A model generated the notes under the pieces. The model had not been told where the DNA came from. It saw only the letters and a list, made by a program, of their open reading frames with translations, and searched no databases. Of a stretch of DNA of 44,115 nucleotides, positions 30,733 through 39,161 are shown in pieces (position 1 is the stretch's first letter; each line of letters opens with the position of its first letter). The DNA comes from Flavobacteriaceae bacterium (GTDB lineage: Bacteria > Bacteroidota > Bacteroidia > Flavobacteriales > Flavobacteriaceae), in the NCBI GenBank assembly GCA_022424955.1, contig JAKMGK010000060.1:1-44115 (forward strand). The letters are read 5' to 3'. A program made the position numbers and the translations under genes.

Positions 30733-30761
30733 TTTGTTAAAACCTCCTATCTTTACGTTTG
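30733..30761 (+). promoter_or_regulatory. Bacteroidota promoter TTTG-N17-TACGTTTG upstream of the PSP1 gene
   Basis: TTTG 30733-30736 and TACGTTTG 30754-30761. Confidence 0.55.
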
Positions 30762-30779
30762 AACCAAAAAACTAAACAT

Positions 30780-31955
30780 ATGGCATGTGCTTCTTGTACT
30801 TCTGCAGATGGAACCCCTAGAGGGTGTAAAAGCAATGGCACTTGTGGCACTGACAGCTGTAATAAGTTAACCGTCTTTGATTGGCTGGCAAATATGCAGT
30901 TAGCAGGTGGAGAAGTCGCTTGTGATTTAGTTGAGGTTCGGTTTAAAAATAGCCGAAAAGAATACTTTCGCAACGAAGAAAGACTGTCTTTAAAAATAGG
31001 AGATTTAGTCGCAACGCAAGCCCAAAGTGGCCACGACATTGGGATGGTTACCTTGACAGGAGAACTGGTGCGTTTTCAGTTGCGAAAAAAGAAAATTAAA
31101 GAGGACAGCGAGGAGATTAATAAGATTTATCGCCTAGCGACCCAAAATGATATCGATAAATGGCAAGCAGCCCGCGACCGGGAGGCCGAAGTGCAAAAAC
31201 GCGCGAGAGAAATGGCCATTTTTTTGCGTTTAGAGATGAAAATTTCCGATGTAGAATTTCAAGGAGATGGGTCAAAAGCGACCTTCTATTACACGGCAGA
31301 AAATCGTGTTGACTTTCGTCAGCTCATTAAAGACATGGCCCAGGCATTTAGTATTCGTATTGAAATGCGACAGATTGGCCTTCGACAAGAAGCTTCTCGC
31401 TTAGGTGGAGTAGGATCTTGTGGGCGTGAACTGTGTTGTTCAACATGGCTAACCGACCTTAGAACTGTCTCAACCGCTGCAGCACGTTACCAGCAGTTGT
31501 CTTTAAACCCTCAAAAATTAGCTGGGCAATGTGGAAAACTAAAATGCTGCCTTAATTTTGAACTTGACGCTTATCGAAAAGCCTTAAAATCTTTCCCTAA
31601 AACAGAGACAAAACTCCACACTGAAAAAGGAATTGCCGTTTGCCAAAAGGTAGATATTTTTAAAGGGTATATGTGGTATGCTTATAAGGGAGAATGGATG
31701 ACTTGGCATTTATTGAGCAATGAACAAGCCAGTGAAATTGTTCGAAAGAATAAAGCGAAGGAACCCGTGGTTAGTTTAGAAGAATACACTTTAGACCTTA
31801 CCCCTAAGCAGGAAGAAAAGGTTTTTGAAAATGTTGTAGGACAAGATAGTCTTAATCGATTTGATCGCCCCAAAAACAAGAAAAATAATCGAAACAAAAA
31901 CCGCAATCGCAATCGCAACCGCAATAGAAAAGCGCCTCAAAAAAATGGACAATAA
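30780..31955 (+). CDS. PSP1-domain (RicT-like) protein with Asn-Arg repeat tail
   Basis: MACASCTSADGTPRGCKSNGTCGTDSCNKLTVFDWL; RQIGLRQEASRLGGVGSCGRELCCSTWL; GQCGKLKCCLNFE. The listed upstream TTG start (30759) overlaps a promoter-like box, so ATG 30780 is preferred. Confidence 0.92.
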   Translation: MACASCTSADGTPRGCKSNGTCGTDSCNKLTVFDWLANMQLAGGEVACDLVEVRFKNSRKEYFRNEERLSLKIGDLVATQAQSGHDIGMVTLTGELVRFQLRKKKIKEDSEEINKIYRLATQNDIDKWQAARDREAEVQKRAREMAIFLRLEMKISDVEFQGDGSKATFYYTAENRVDFRQLIKDMAQAFSIRIEMRQIGLRQEASRLGGVGSCGRELCCSTWLTDLRTVSTAAARYQQLSLNPQKLAGQCGKLKCCLNFELDAYRKALKSFPKTETKLHTEKGIAVCQKVDIFKGYMWYAYKGEWMTWHLLSNEQASEIVRKNKAKEPVVSLEEYTLDLTPKQEEKVFENVVGQDSLNRFDRPKNKKNNRNKNRNRNRNRNRKAPQKNGQ

Positions 31956-32433
31956 CCGTTTCTTTATTAGCCTATTGATCTTATTATTATTATGCGCTTC
32001 CTGTGGAGGTAAAGAAACTCTGTTTAGAGAAGACCAAAACACGCCTAATGGGTGGAGATTAGACCAGCCAGCCGTATTTACAATTCAAGAGAATTTAACC
32101 GTTCCTGTAGATTTATATATTCACTTGCGCAATGATCAAGCGTATCCTTTTTCGAATATATTTTTAGTAGCAACAGTAAAAAGTAAAGATTCATTAATTG
32201 AAAGCGACACCTTAGAATATGCGATGGCTAAATCTAATGGAGAATGGTTGGGGACTGGCTTTAGTTCGGTAAAAGAAAGTAAATTATGGTGGAAAGAAAA
32301 TTGGCAAACGCAAGCAACTTTTCCTCTAACAATTGAAATTGCACAAGCCAATCGAGTGAGTGGAAGAGAAAAAGCCGCAGCTCAATTAGCAGGGATAGTA
32401 TCGTTAGGTTTATCTATTAATGCAAGAGAATAA
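31945..32433 (+). CDS. gldH: Gliding motility lipoprotein GldH
   Basis: Lipoprotein signal LLLLCASCGGK; VDLYIHLRNDQAYPFSNIFLVATVKS...; immediately upstream of PBP1A. Confidence 0.88.
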   Translation: MDNNRFFISLLILLLLCASCGGKETLFREDQNTPNGWRLDQPAVFTIQENLTVPVDLYIHLRNDQAYPFSNIFLVATVKSKDSLIESDTLEYAMAKSNGEWLGTGFSSVKESKLWWKENWQTQATFPLTIEIAQANRVSGREKAAAQLAGIVSLGLSINARE

Positions 32434-32436
32434 TTC

Positions 32437-34761
32437 ATGGCAAAAAAGGTAAAAAAGAAGAGTAAATCAATTGATTTTCGCGGTCCAATCAAGGTTTTTT
32501 GGTTATGCTTTTTCATTGGCAATATGTTCGTTGCTGGGATTTTTGGAAGTGCTGCTTTAGGTCTTTTTGGTCCTATGCCTCCATTGGAACAGCTCGAAAA
32601 TCCCAAAACAAATTTAGCGACGCAAATCATCTCTTCTGATGGGGAAATTTTAGGAAAATTCTTTTACAATGACAATCGTACTCCGATAGCGTTTGACGAA
32701 CTTCCAGATCATTTGGTCAACGCCTTAATTGCAACAGAAGATGAGCGTTTTTATTCCCATTCAGGGATTGATTTCCGTGGGACTTTTCGTGCCATTGCTT
32801 ATTTAGGAAGCCGTGGAGGGGCAAGTACCATTACCCAACAACTCGCCCGACAATTATTTGTTGGAGTTCGTTCGCGTAATAAAGTACAAGCCATTACGCA
32901 AAAATTCAAAGAATGGGTGCTAGCCGTTATGCTAGAAAGACGCTATACTAAACAAGAAATCATCGCCATGTATCTCAATATATATGATTTTGGTTATCAA
33001 GCAGACGGGATCAAGTCTGCGGCAAAAATATACTTTAATAAAACCCCTATGACCCTTTCTGTAGAAGAAGGAGCCACCTTAGTGGGGATGTTAAAAAACT
33101 CTTCTTTATTTAATCCTAAAAGGCGGCTTGAAATGACGCAAAAGCGACGGAATGTTGTTTTCCAACAGATGTATCGCAACGATTTTATTACAGCAGAAGA
33201 AAAAGATTCTTTACAAAATATTCCGTTAGAATTAGAATTTACTCCTGACTCACACCGTGAAGGACTCGCCACCTATTTTCGTACTTATGTCAAGCAGTTT
33301 TTGCAAAACTGGGTAAAAGAAAATCCAAAATATGATGGGGAAAAATATGATATTTATCGTGATGGACTTCGCATTTACACTACCATTGATTCTCGCCTGC
33401 AAGCCATGGGAGAGCAGGCAGTAGAGGCGCACATGAAAAATTTACAAGAAGAATTTTTCAAGCAAAATACTAAAACCTTAAACCCTACTGCTCCCTTTTT
33501 AGAATTACGTGAAGGGGAAATAGACACCCTTTTAGAGCGTTCTGCTCGCAGATCTGAGCGCTGGAGGGCCATGCGTGCCTCAGGGAAAGACGAAGAAGAT
33601 ATATGGGATTCTTTTAAGGTTCCTACCCCCATGACAGTGTTTAGCTGGAAAGGAGATATCGACACGGTGATGAGTCCTTTAGATTCCATGCGGTATTACA
33701 AGCATTATTTACGCGCTTCGATGATGTCGATGGATCCCACTAATGGACATGTAAAGAGTTGGGTGGGAGGATTTAATTACAAGCACTTCCAGTATGACCA
33801 AGTTCGTCAGGGCAGAAGGCAAATAGGGTCGACTTTCAAGCCGTTTTTATATGCCACGGCGGTCGATCAATTGCGTTTGTCTCCATGTGATATTTTACCC
33901 GATGCTCTTTTCTGTATTGAACCCATGAAATTTGGAAATGTTGAGGCTTGGTGTCCCAAAAATTCTGGCGATAAATATGGACAAATGCGGACCCTTAAAA
34001 ATGCTTTGGCCAATTCTGTGAACACTGTGAGTGCCCGTCTAATGGATAAAGTTGGCCCAGCTCCCGTAGTAAATCTCGCAAAAAAAATGGGGATTACCTC
34101 TTATCTTCCTAAAGTCCCTTCCATCGCTTTAGGAACACCAGACATTAGCCTTTTTGAAATGGTAGGCGCATACAGTACCTTTGCCAATAAGGGAATTTAT
34201 GTCAAGCCTATTACCATCACCCGTATTGAAGATAAAAATGGGACAGTGCTTTTTGAGGTCGCACCAGAAACCAAAGATGTTTTGAGTGAAGAGTCGGCCT
34301 ATGTTACTTTAAGCTTATTAAAAGGGGTTACAGAAGGAGGTTCTGGACAACGTTTAAGGCACAATGTCGCTACAGAAAATTATGCCTATCAAGCAGTTGT
34401 TACCGGTTATCCTTATGAATTTGATAACCCCATAGCAGGAAAAACAGGAACAACCCAAAATCATTCTGACGGATGGTTTATGGGAATGGTCCCTAACCTT
34501 GTCACAGGTGTATGGGTAGGAGGAGAAGATCGTGCGGTTCACTTTGATGATATTGCCTATGGACAAGGGGCGAGTATGGCCTTACCTATCTGGGCATTGT
34601 ATATGAAAGCGACCTATGCGCACCCCGATTTAGGGATTTCGTTAGAAGATTTTGAAGCGCCAGAGTATGTTGGGATACCATTAGATTGTCAACCCATTGA
34701 CCCTAATGCCATTAATCCATTAGAAGAAAAAGAAGACGATTTAGACGAGCTGGGCTTTTAG
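32437..34761 (+). CDS. Penicillin-binding protein 1A (transglycosylase/transpeptidase)
   Basis: ATEDERFYSHSGIDFRGTFRA, GASTITQQLARQLF, GSTFKPFLYA (SxxK), AGKTGTTQNHSDGWFMG (KTGT). Confidence 0.97.
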   Translation: MAKKVKKKSKSIDFRGPIKVFWLCFFIGNMFVAGIFGSAALGLFGPMPPLEQLENPKTNLATQIISSDGEILGKFFYNDNRTPIAFDELPDHLVNALIATEDERFYSHSGIDFRGTFRAIAYLGSRGGASTITQQLARQLFVGVRSRNKVQAITQKFKEWVLAVMLERRYTKQEIIAMYLNIYDFGYQADGIKSAAKIYFNKTPMTLSVEEGATLVGMLKNSSLFNPKRRLEMTQKRRNVVFQQMYRNDFITAEEKDSLQNIPLELEFTPDSHREGLATYFRTYVKQFLQNWVKENPKYDGEKYDIYRDGLRIYTTIDSRLQAMGEQAVEAHMKNLQEEFFKQNTKTLNPTAPFLELREGEIDTLLERSARRSERWRAMRASGKDEEDIWDSFKVPTPMTVFSWKGDIDTVMSPLDSMRYYKHYLRASMMSMDPTNGHVKSWVGGFNYKHFQYDQVRQGRRQIGSTFKPFLYATAVDQLRLSPCDILPDALFCIEPMKFGNVEAWCPKNSGDKYGQMRTLKNALANSVNTVSARLMDKVGPAPVVNLAKKMGITSYLPKVPSIALGTPDISLFEMVGAYSTFANKGIYVKPITITRIEDKNGTVLFEVAPETKDVLSEESAYVTLSLLKGVTEGGSGQRLRHNVATENYAYQAVVTGYPYEFDNPIAGKTGTTQNHSDGWFMGMVPNLVTGVWVGGEDRAVHFDDIAYGQGASMALPIWALYMKATYAHPDLGISLEDFEAPEYVGIPLDCQPIDPNAINPLEEKEDDLDELGF

Positions 34762-35273
34762 GCTTGTTCTTCTGCTATCCATTCGGCAAAAGAAGTTTCT
34801 GTTTCCCGTAATTTAAGTGCGACCAAAGCAATATTCGCAGGTAAACGCATCTTGATTTTTTCAGCAAAATCAATGACCATCATTTCACTGGTGGGTTGAT
34901 AATTTACCCGTAAAACCTTGTGACCTCTTTTCTCCATTTCATCGGCAAGGTCTTTATGTGGCGTGCTTATATTTAAAACGGTGGCATGATCAAAGGGATA
35001 GACAATCTCCTCTCGCACAATTTTTTTTAAGTCACTAAAGTCAATTACCATGCCGTTTTTTACATGAGAAGGGTCATTAATTGGCTGTCCTTTTACCGTG
35101 ACCGAAAGTTTATAACTGTGTCCATGAACGTTTTTACAAAGCCCATCGTAGCCGTGAAGGGCGTGACCGGTTTCAAAAGTAAACTCTTTGGTAATTCGAA
35201 TTGTTGATGACATAAGGCGCGCGGCATTGTTTCGACCTGCAAGTTCTGTAATTTTTTGCAATTGCATGTCCAA
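34758..35273 (-). CDS. 6-pyruvoyl-tetrahydropterin synthase / 6-carboxytetrahydropterin synthase family
   Basis: FTFETGHALHGYDGLCKNVHGHSYKLSVTVKG, FDHATVLN; the start could be ATG 35213 instead. Confidence 0.92.
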   Translation of the reverse strand: MDMQLQKITELAGRNNAARLMSSTIRITKEFTFETGHALHGYDGLCKNVHGHSYKLSVTVKGQPINDPSHVKNGMVIDFSDLKKIVREEIVYPFDHATVLNISTPHKDLADEMEKRGHKVLRVNYQPTSEMMVIDFAEKIKMRLPANIALVALKLRETETSFAEWIAEEQA

Positions 35274-35343
35274 AGGAACAATTTCTTAAGTCTTCGAGTC
35301 AGAATATTTGAATCCTTCTTACCTTTGTGCCATAATTGTCAAT

Positions 35344-36138
35344 ATGAAAAACATCTTAGTTCCTTTAGGGGTTTCTGAAAATGCAGAAAGCACCCTAACC
35401 TATGCGATTGAATTAGCTGGTGTGACCAATTCGACCTTGTACGTAATGGATTCTTTTAACCCTAGTTTCCACAATGCACATTTGCTTAATGCAAAGCAGG
35501 CTGTAAAAAACAACAATGCCAAAAGAATAAAAGAATTAGTTCATAAGATTGACAATAAGAATATTGATATTCAGATAGTTCGATATGAAGGAGATGTTTT
35601 AAGTGCGATTGCTTCTTTAGACCAAAAAGTAAGGCTAGATTTAATTCTTTCTGGTCCAATGCCTAATGCAGATAACGAGGCAGTATTTTTAGGTCCAACG
35701 GCAGGGAAATTAGTCAAGAAGACAGATATTCCTGTATTGATTGTACCAGAAGGTTTTGCTTTTGCTATACCAAAGAAAGCATTATTTGCTTTTAAAAGAG
35801 GAAGGGTTAAAGGTGATCGCTCTTTAGCCCCTATTCATTTTTTCCAAAAAAAATTCGCCACAGAAATGAATCTTCTTCTTGTAAAAGTCCCTGGGCAAGA
35901 GCGAAAGGATCGACAAATTGACCATGAAATAGTAGAACTGTCTAATACCATGATATCAACAGAGAACGGGACGGTTTATCAAGGAGTTTTAGAACACTTT
36001 AGAACGGTAGAACCTGACTTATTAACGGTATTTGCTCGCAAGCGCGGCTTTTTTGCTAAGCTGATTGAAACGGATGTTGTATTGAAGAAAGACTTTTATA
36101 CCAAAACACTCCTATTGGTCCTTAAAAACCGCAAATAG
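35344..36138 (+). CDS. Universal stress protein family
   Basis: MKNILVPLGVSENAESTLTYAIELAG...; tandem USP-like halves. Confidence 0.8.
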   Translation: MKNILVPLGVSENAESTLTYAIELAGVTNSTLYVMDSFNPSFHNAHLLNAKQAVKNNNAKRIKELVHKIDNKNIDIQIVRYEGDVLSAIASLDQKVRLDLILSGPMPNADNEAVFLGPTAGKLVKKTDIPVLIVPEGFAFAIPKKALFAFKRGRVKGDRSLAPIHFFQKKFATEMNLLLVKVPGQERKDRQIDHEIVELSNTMISTENGTVYQGVLEHFRTVEPDLLTVFARKRGFFAKLIETDVVLKKDFYTKTLLLVLKNRK

Positions 36139-37035
36139 TTGAAGAAGCTTCTTCTTTTAGTGGTTTTTTTGTGGGGCACAACTCCCCTCTTGGCGCAAAG
36201 CCGTTATTTCAATTTAAATGTAGATAACGACCTCTTTTTTGTCACCGATTATTTTTACTCTAGTGGGATCTTTTTACAGTACGGAAAAGAAATTCTTACA
36301 GAAGAGAACGACAGTTTAAGAAAGTTTAGATTGTTTGAATTAGGGCAAGAAATTTACACTCCTTCAGACCGTTATACTATTGACCCACAAGAATATGATT
36401 ACCCCTATGGGGGCTGGACTTATTTAAAGATTAGTCAGCAAAAGGAGATCACAACAAATAAACAGTTTGAAGTGGGTCTACAACTTGGGGTAACGGGAGA
36501 TTGGTCGCTAGCTAGATGGATGCAAAACACCTATCATACCAATGTTTTAGGACTACCAGAAAACGCCTGGGTGGATCAAGTTCCAGCGGCCATTCACTTC
36601 AATATATTTGGACAGTATTTTTATCAAAAGCAAGTGGGGAAATACCTGCTTTATATTAGTCAAAGCTATGGTAGTCTAGGGACACAACACACCCATTTAG
36701 GGAGTAGAATGGGACTCAATATTGGCAATGGAAATGTTTTTGGCCTGGGCGCAAATACACTCTACAATCAACGAGACGGAGATGCAATGTATATAGGGTT
36801 AAACAGCAGTTATGTTTTCCATGATTATATGATTGAAGGTAGTTTATGGAATGACAATGCCCCTTTTATCGCAGACAATATTCCTTTTAGATTTGAGATC
36901 GAAGTGGGTTTTGCACTGCAAAGTAATCGATGGAAATTTTTATTTCTCTACAAGAATCGATCTCGCGATAACACATTACAACCTAAAGAATCTCATCATT
37001 TAATGAATATAACTTTGAGTCGTTTTTTTGATTAA
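36139..37035 (+). CDS. Lipid A deacylase LpxR-like outer membrane protein
   Basis: Signal peptide; FNLNVDNDLFFVTDYFYSSGIFLQYGKE, QEIYTPSDRYTIDPQEYDYPYGGWTYL, LGSRMGLNIGN. Confidence 0.85.
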   Translation: MKKLLLLVVFLWGTTPLLAQSRYFNLNVDNDLFFVTDYFYSSGIFLQYGKEILTEENDSLRKFRLFELGQEIYTPSDRYTIDPQEYDYPYGGWTYLKISQQKEITTNKQFEVGLQLGVTGDWSLARWMQNTYHTNVLGLPENAWVDQVPAAIHFNIFGQYFYQKQVGKYLLYISQSYGSLGTQHTHLGSRMGLNIGNGNVFGLGANTLYNQRDGDAMYIGLNSSYVFHDYMIEGSLWNDNAPFIADNIPFRFEIEVGFALQSNRWKFLFLYKNRSRDNTLQPKESHHLMNITLSRFFD

Positions 37036-37078
37036 TGCGGCTAAGAATGTATTTTGCATTTGATTTTAAATATTTAAA

Positions 37079-37807
37079 ATGAAAAAAATAATTTTCTCTC
37101 TATCTGTAGCATTTTTGATGTCTTCTTGTATTGTGATCAAGGTATATGATACCCCAAAAAGCGAGGAAGAACAACCCAAGCTAACTGCAACTAAACGCAT
37201 GATGCTTCCTTCAGATCGACATATCCCTCTGCCAAATGGGGAGCAAGAAATCTTGTTTTTTGGAGAAGGTTTTCCACCAAGCCCAGAAGTATTTCATGTT
37301 GAAATAGAAGACAGCTTAGTGGGAGAAATGGTTGGAGACAGCATTAATCATAAAGGGATTTTTATTTTCAAGATGGATCAAGCAGACAGCTTGCCCAATG
37401 GAATGAAATTTAAATGGAAATCAAAAGCACCGACGCACCACAGCATGCCTCATAAAATGATGAAAGCATGCTGTATGATGTCTCCAGAAGACTGTGCTAA
37501 AAAAGACAGTATTTGTGTGCCCATGACTGGCGAAGCCAAAGGAGAAAAAAGTATTCAGATTATCAAGATCGATAAAAAAGAGGCAAACGATAAGAACACC
37601 TTTGTGATCAAAACCAAAGGAGGAGAGGATAAAAAGGCTCCTTTAATTATCATAGATGGGGAAGAAAAAGCAGCCGGCTTTGACCTGCAAGCGATCTCTC
37701 CAGATCAAATTGAGCGCATTGATGTTTTAAAAGACGAAGCTGCTTTTAAAATGGTAGGTGAGAAAGGTGCAAATGGCGTTATTCTTATCACGATGAAGAA
37801 GGAGTAG
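37079..37807 (+). CDS. Secreted protein with Met/His/Cys-rich segment and C-terminal TonB plug-like motif
   Basis: Lipoprotein-type N-terminus MKKIIFSLSVAFLMSSCIV; THHSMPHKMMKACCMMSPEDCAKKDSICVPM; DQIERIDVLKDEAAFKMVGEKGANGVILITMKK. Confidence 0.75.
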   Translation: MKKIIFSLSVAFLMSSCIVIKVYDTPKSEEEQPKLTATKRMMLPSDRHIPLPNGEQEILFFGEGFPPSPEVFHVEIEDSLVGEMVGDSINHKGIFIFKMDQADSLPNGMKFKWKSKAPTHHSMPHKMMKACCMMSPEDCAKKDSICVPMTGEAKGEKSIQIIKIDKKEANDKNTFVIKTKGGEDKKAPLIIIDGEEKAAGFDLQAISPDQIERIDVLKDEAAFKMVGEKGANGVILITMKKE

Positions 37808-38248
37808 GGTTCTCCCAATAATAGAAATTGTGTTCCTGGTCAAGGGCAAATCCCATTTTAGGGTAAAGGGCATTTCCAGGAACATTGCTCTTTTCGGTCT
37901 CAAGACTAATTCCGTTCGCTTTAGTGATTTTGCAGTGCTCTTGCGCGGCTCTAATCAAACCTTTACTAATTTGTTTGCCTCGATGCTCTTTAGCGACAAA
38001 CAAATCGTTTAACAGCCAGATGGGCATCATATTAGTCGAAGAAAATAAGGGATATCTGGGTAAATCCCACAAGTTTTTCTTCCAGTAAGGCTACAAAAAT
38101 TATCGATTCTTTCTGTTGCATTCTTTCGCTTAAAAAGTGTTTTGCACCGTCTAAATTGCTTTCTTTTTTATAAAATATGCTTATAGGCGTCAAATAGGTG
38201 TACGAGTTCGTTGAGGTGGCCCTGGTGGGCCCGTTTAATCTGGATCAT
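37788..38248 (-). pseudogene. GNAT acetyltransferase remnant (premature stop plus frameshifts)
   Basis: From ATG 38248, MIQIKRAHQGHLNELVHLFDAYKHIL* then, in another frame, KESNLDGAKHFLSERMQQKESIIFVALLEEKLVGFTQ, then frame change to YPLFSSTNMMPIWLLNDLFVAKEHRGKQISKGLIRAAQEHC. Confidence 0.8.
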
Positions 38249-38898
38249 TTTTTGGGTTGATTAGGGTTTAATAGGGTATAGGCAACACCTATGGAAAAGC
38301 CTTTAAAATTTTGACTTAGTCTGTCTATAGGATTGCTACTTGTTTTTTGAAAATGAAAGCCTAAAGAGGCCGAAAACTTTCGATAGACCCTATAGTGTGC
38401 ACTGGCCATTACCCCAATACTATTGATAAAACTTCGACTGGGATAAGGAAGAGGTTCTGTCGCTGGAGGAGGTTGCCCAGTTGCCGAAAGAAAGAACTGA
38501 TAACTTCCTCCTAAAGACAAGCGCAGTCGCTTGACGGGGCATATGCTTAACAACAAGGGTAGGCGTAAAAAATTCAAATGATCCACACTATTATCGCTTT
38601 CATAAGCGTACTGGTATTTTATACGATGAAAGTCTACTCCGCTAGTTAATCCAAAGGATTTGGTCATGCGGTAGTGCACCCTTCCACCCAGATTTAACTG
38701 AAGTTTTCCCTTGCTTTCTCGGTTAGAAGGTTTTGACAAATGTGGCTGCAAGAAAACGTCAAAATTCCATTTGCGGTAATATTCTAAATCATAAGAGGCT
38801 TTGCTGTATTGCTGAATTAGCAGTCCAGGTCCTTGCGCAACGCTAGACCATAAACTCCCAAAGCATAAAAGGAATAATAAGCAAAGGTACCGCATCAT
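38245..38898 (-). CDS. Outer membrane beta-barrel protein
   Basis: Signal peptide; alternating Gly/aromatic pattern (GGRVHYRMTKSFGLTSGVDFHRIKYQYAYE). Confidence 0.7.
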   Translation of the reverse strand: MMRYLCLLFLLCFGSLWSSVAQGPGLLIQQYSKASYDLEYYRKWNFDVFLQPHLSKPSNRESKGKLQLNLGGRVHYRMTKSFGLTSGVDFHRIKYQYAYESDNSVDHLNFLRLPLLLSICPVKRLRLSLGGSYQFFLSATGQPPPATEPLPYPSRSFINSIGVMASAHYRVYRKFSASLGFHFQKTSSNPIDRLSQNFKGFSIGVAYTLLNPNQPKK

Positions 38899-38952
38899 AT
38901 CGTTTGGTTTTAGTTAAAGATACACAAAGCCAAAGGATCTACTTTTTGCTTT

Positions 38953-39153
38953 TTAAAAGCGAAATATTTTCTTTAAGCCATAAAGTAACCAAAAGAAAAA
39001 TACGATCCACCAGAGGATAAAAAACCAATCATTTTTAGTGGTGCCGTTCCATTCAAGGGCCTCAAACACCACTGCCTCCATCAAGAGGTTAAAAAGGGAC
39101 CAAAGCAGAACGCCTAAAAGCCATTTGATGAGCCAGTTTCTACTTTGATTCAT
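38953..39153 (-). CDS. Small two-TM hypothetical protein
   Basis: 66 aa ORF with two hydrophobic segments, just downstream of the acyl-CoA dehydrogenase. Confidence 0.55.
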   Translation of the reverse strand: MNQSRNWLIKWLLGVLLWSLFNLLMEAVVFEALEWNGTTKNDWFFILWWIVFFFWLLYGLKKIFRF

Positions 39154-39161
39154 TTTAAGTG

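Noticed and set aside
30780-30870. Cysteine-rich N-terminus of the PSP1 protein as a new metal-binding peptide
   Set aside because: This Cys-rich start is a usual feature of flavobacterial RicT/PSP1 proteins as I know them, so it is not novel.
31682-32042. Antisense ORFs rich in Leu/Arg/Phe over the PSP1 tail
   Set aside because: They are opposite-strand readings of the NR repeat and of a confident CDS; no independent coding evidence.
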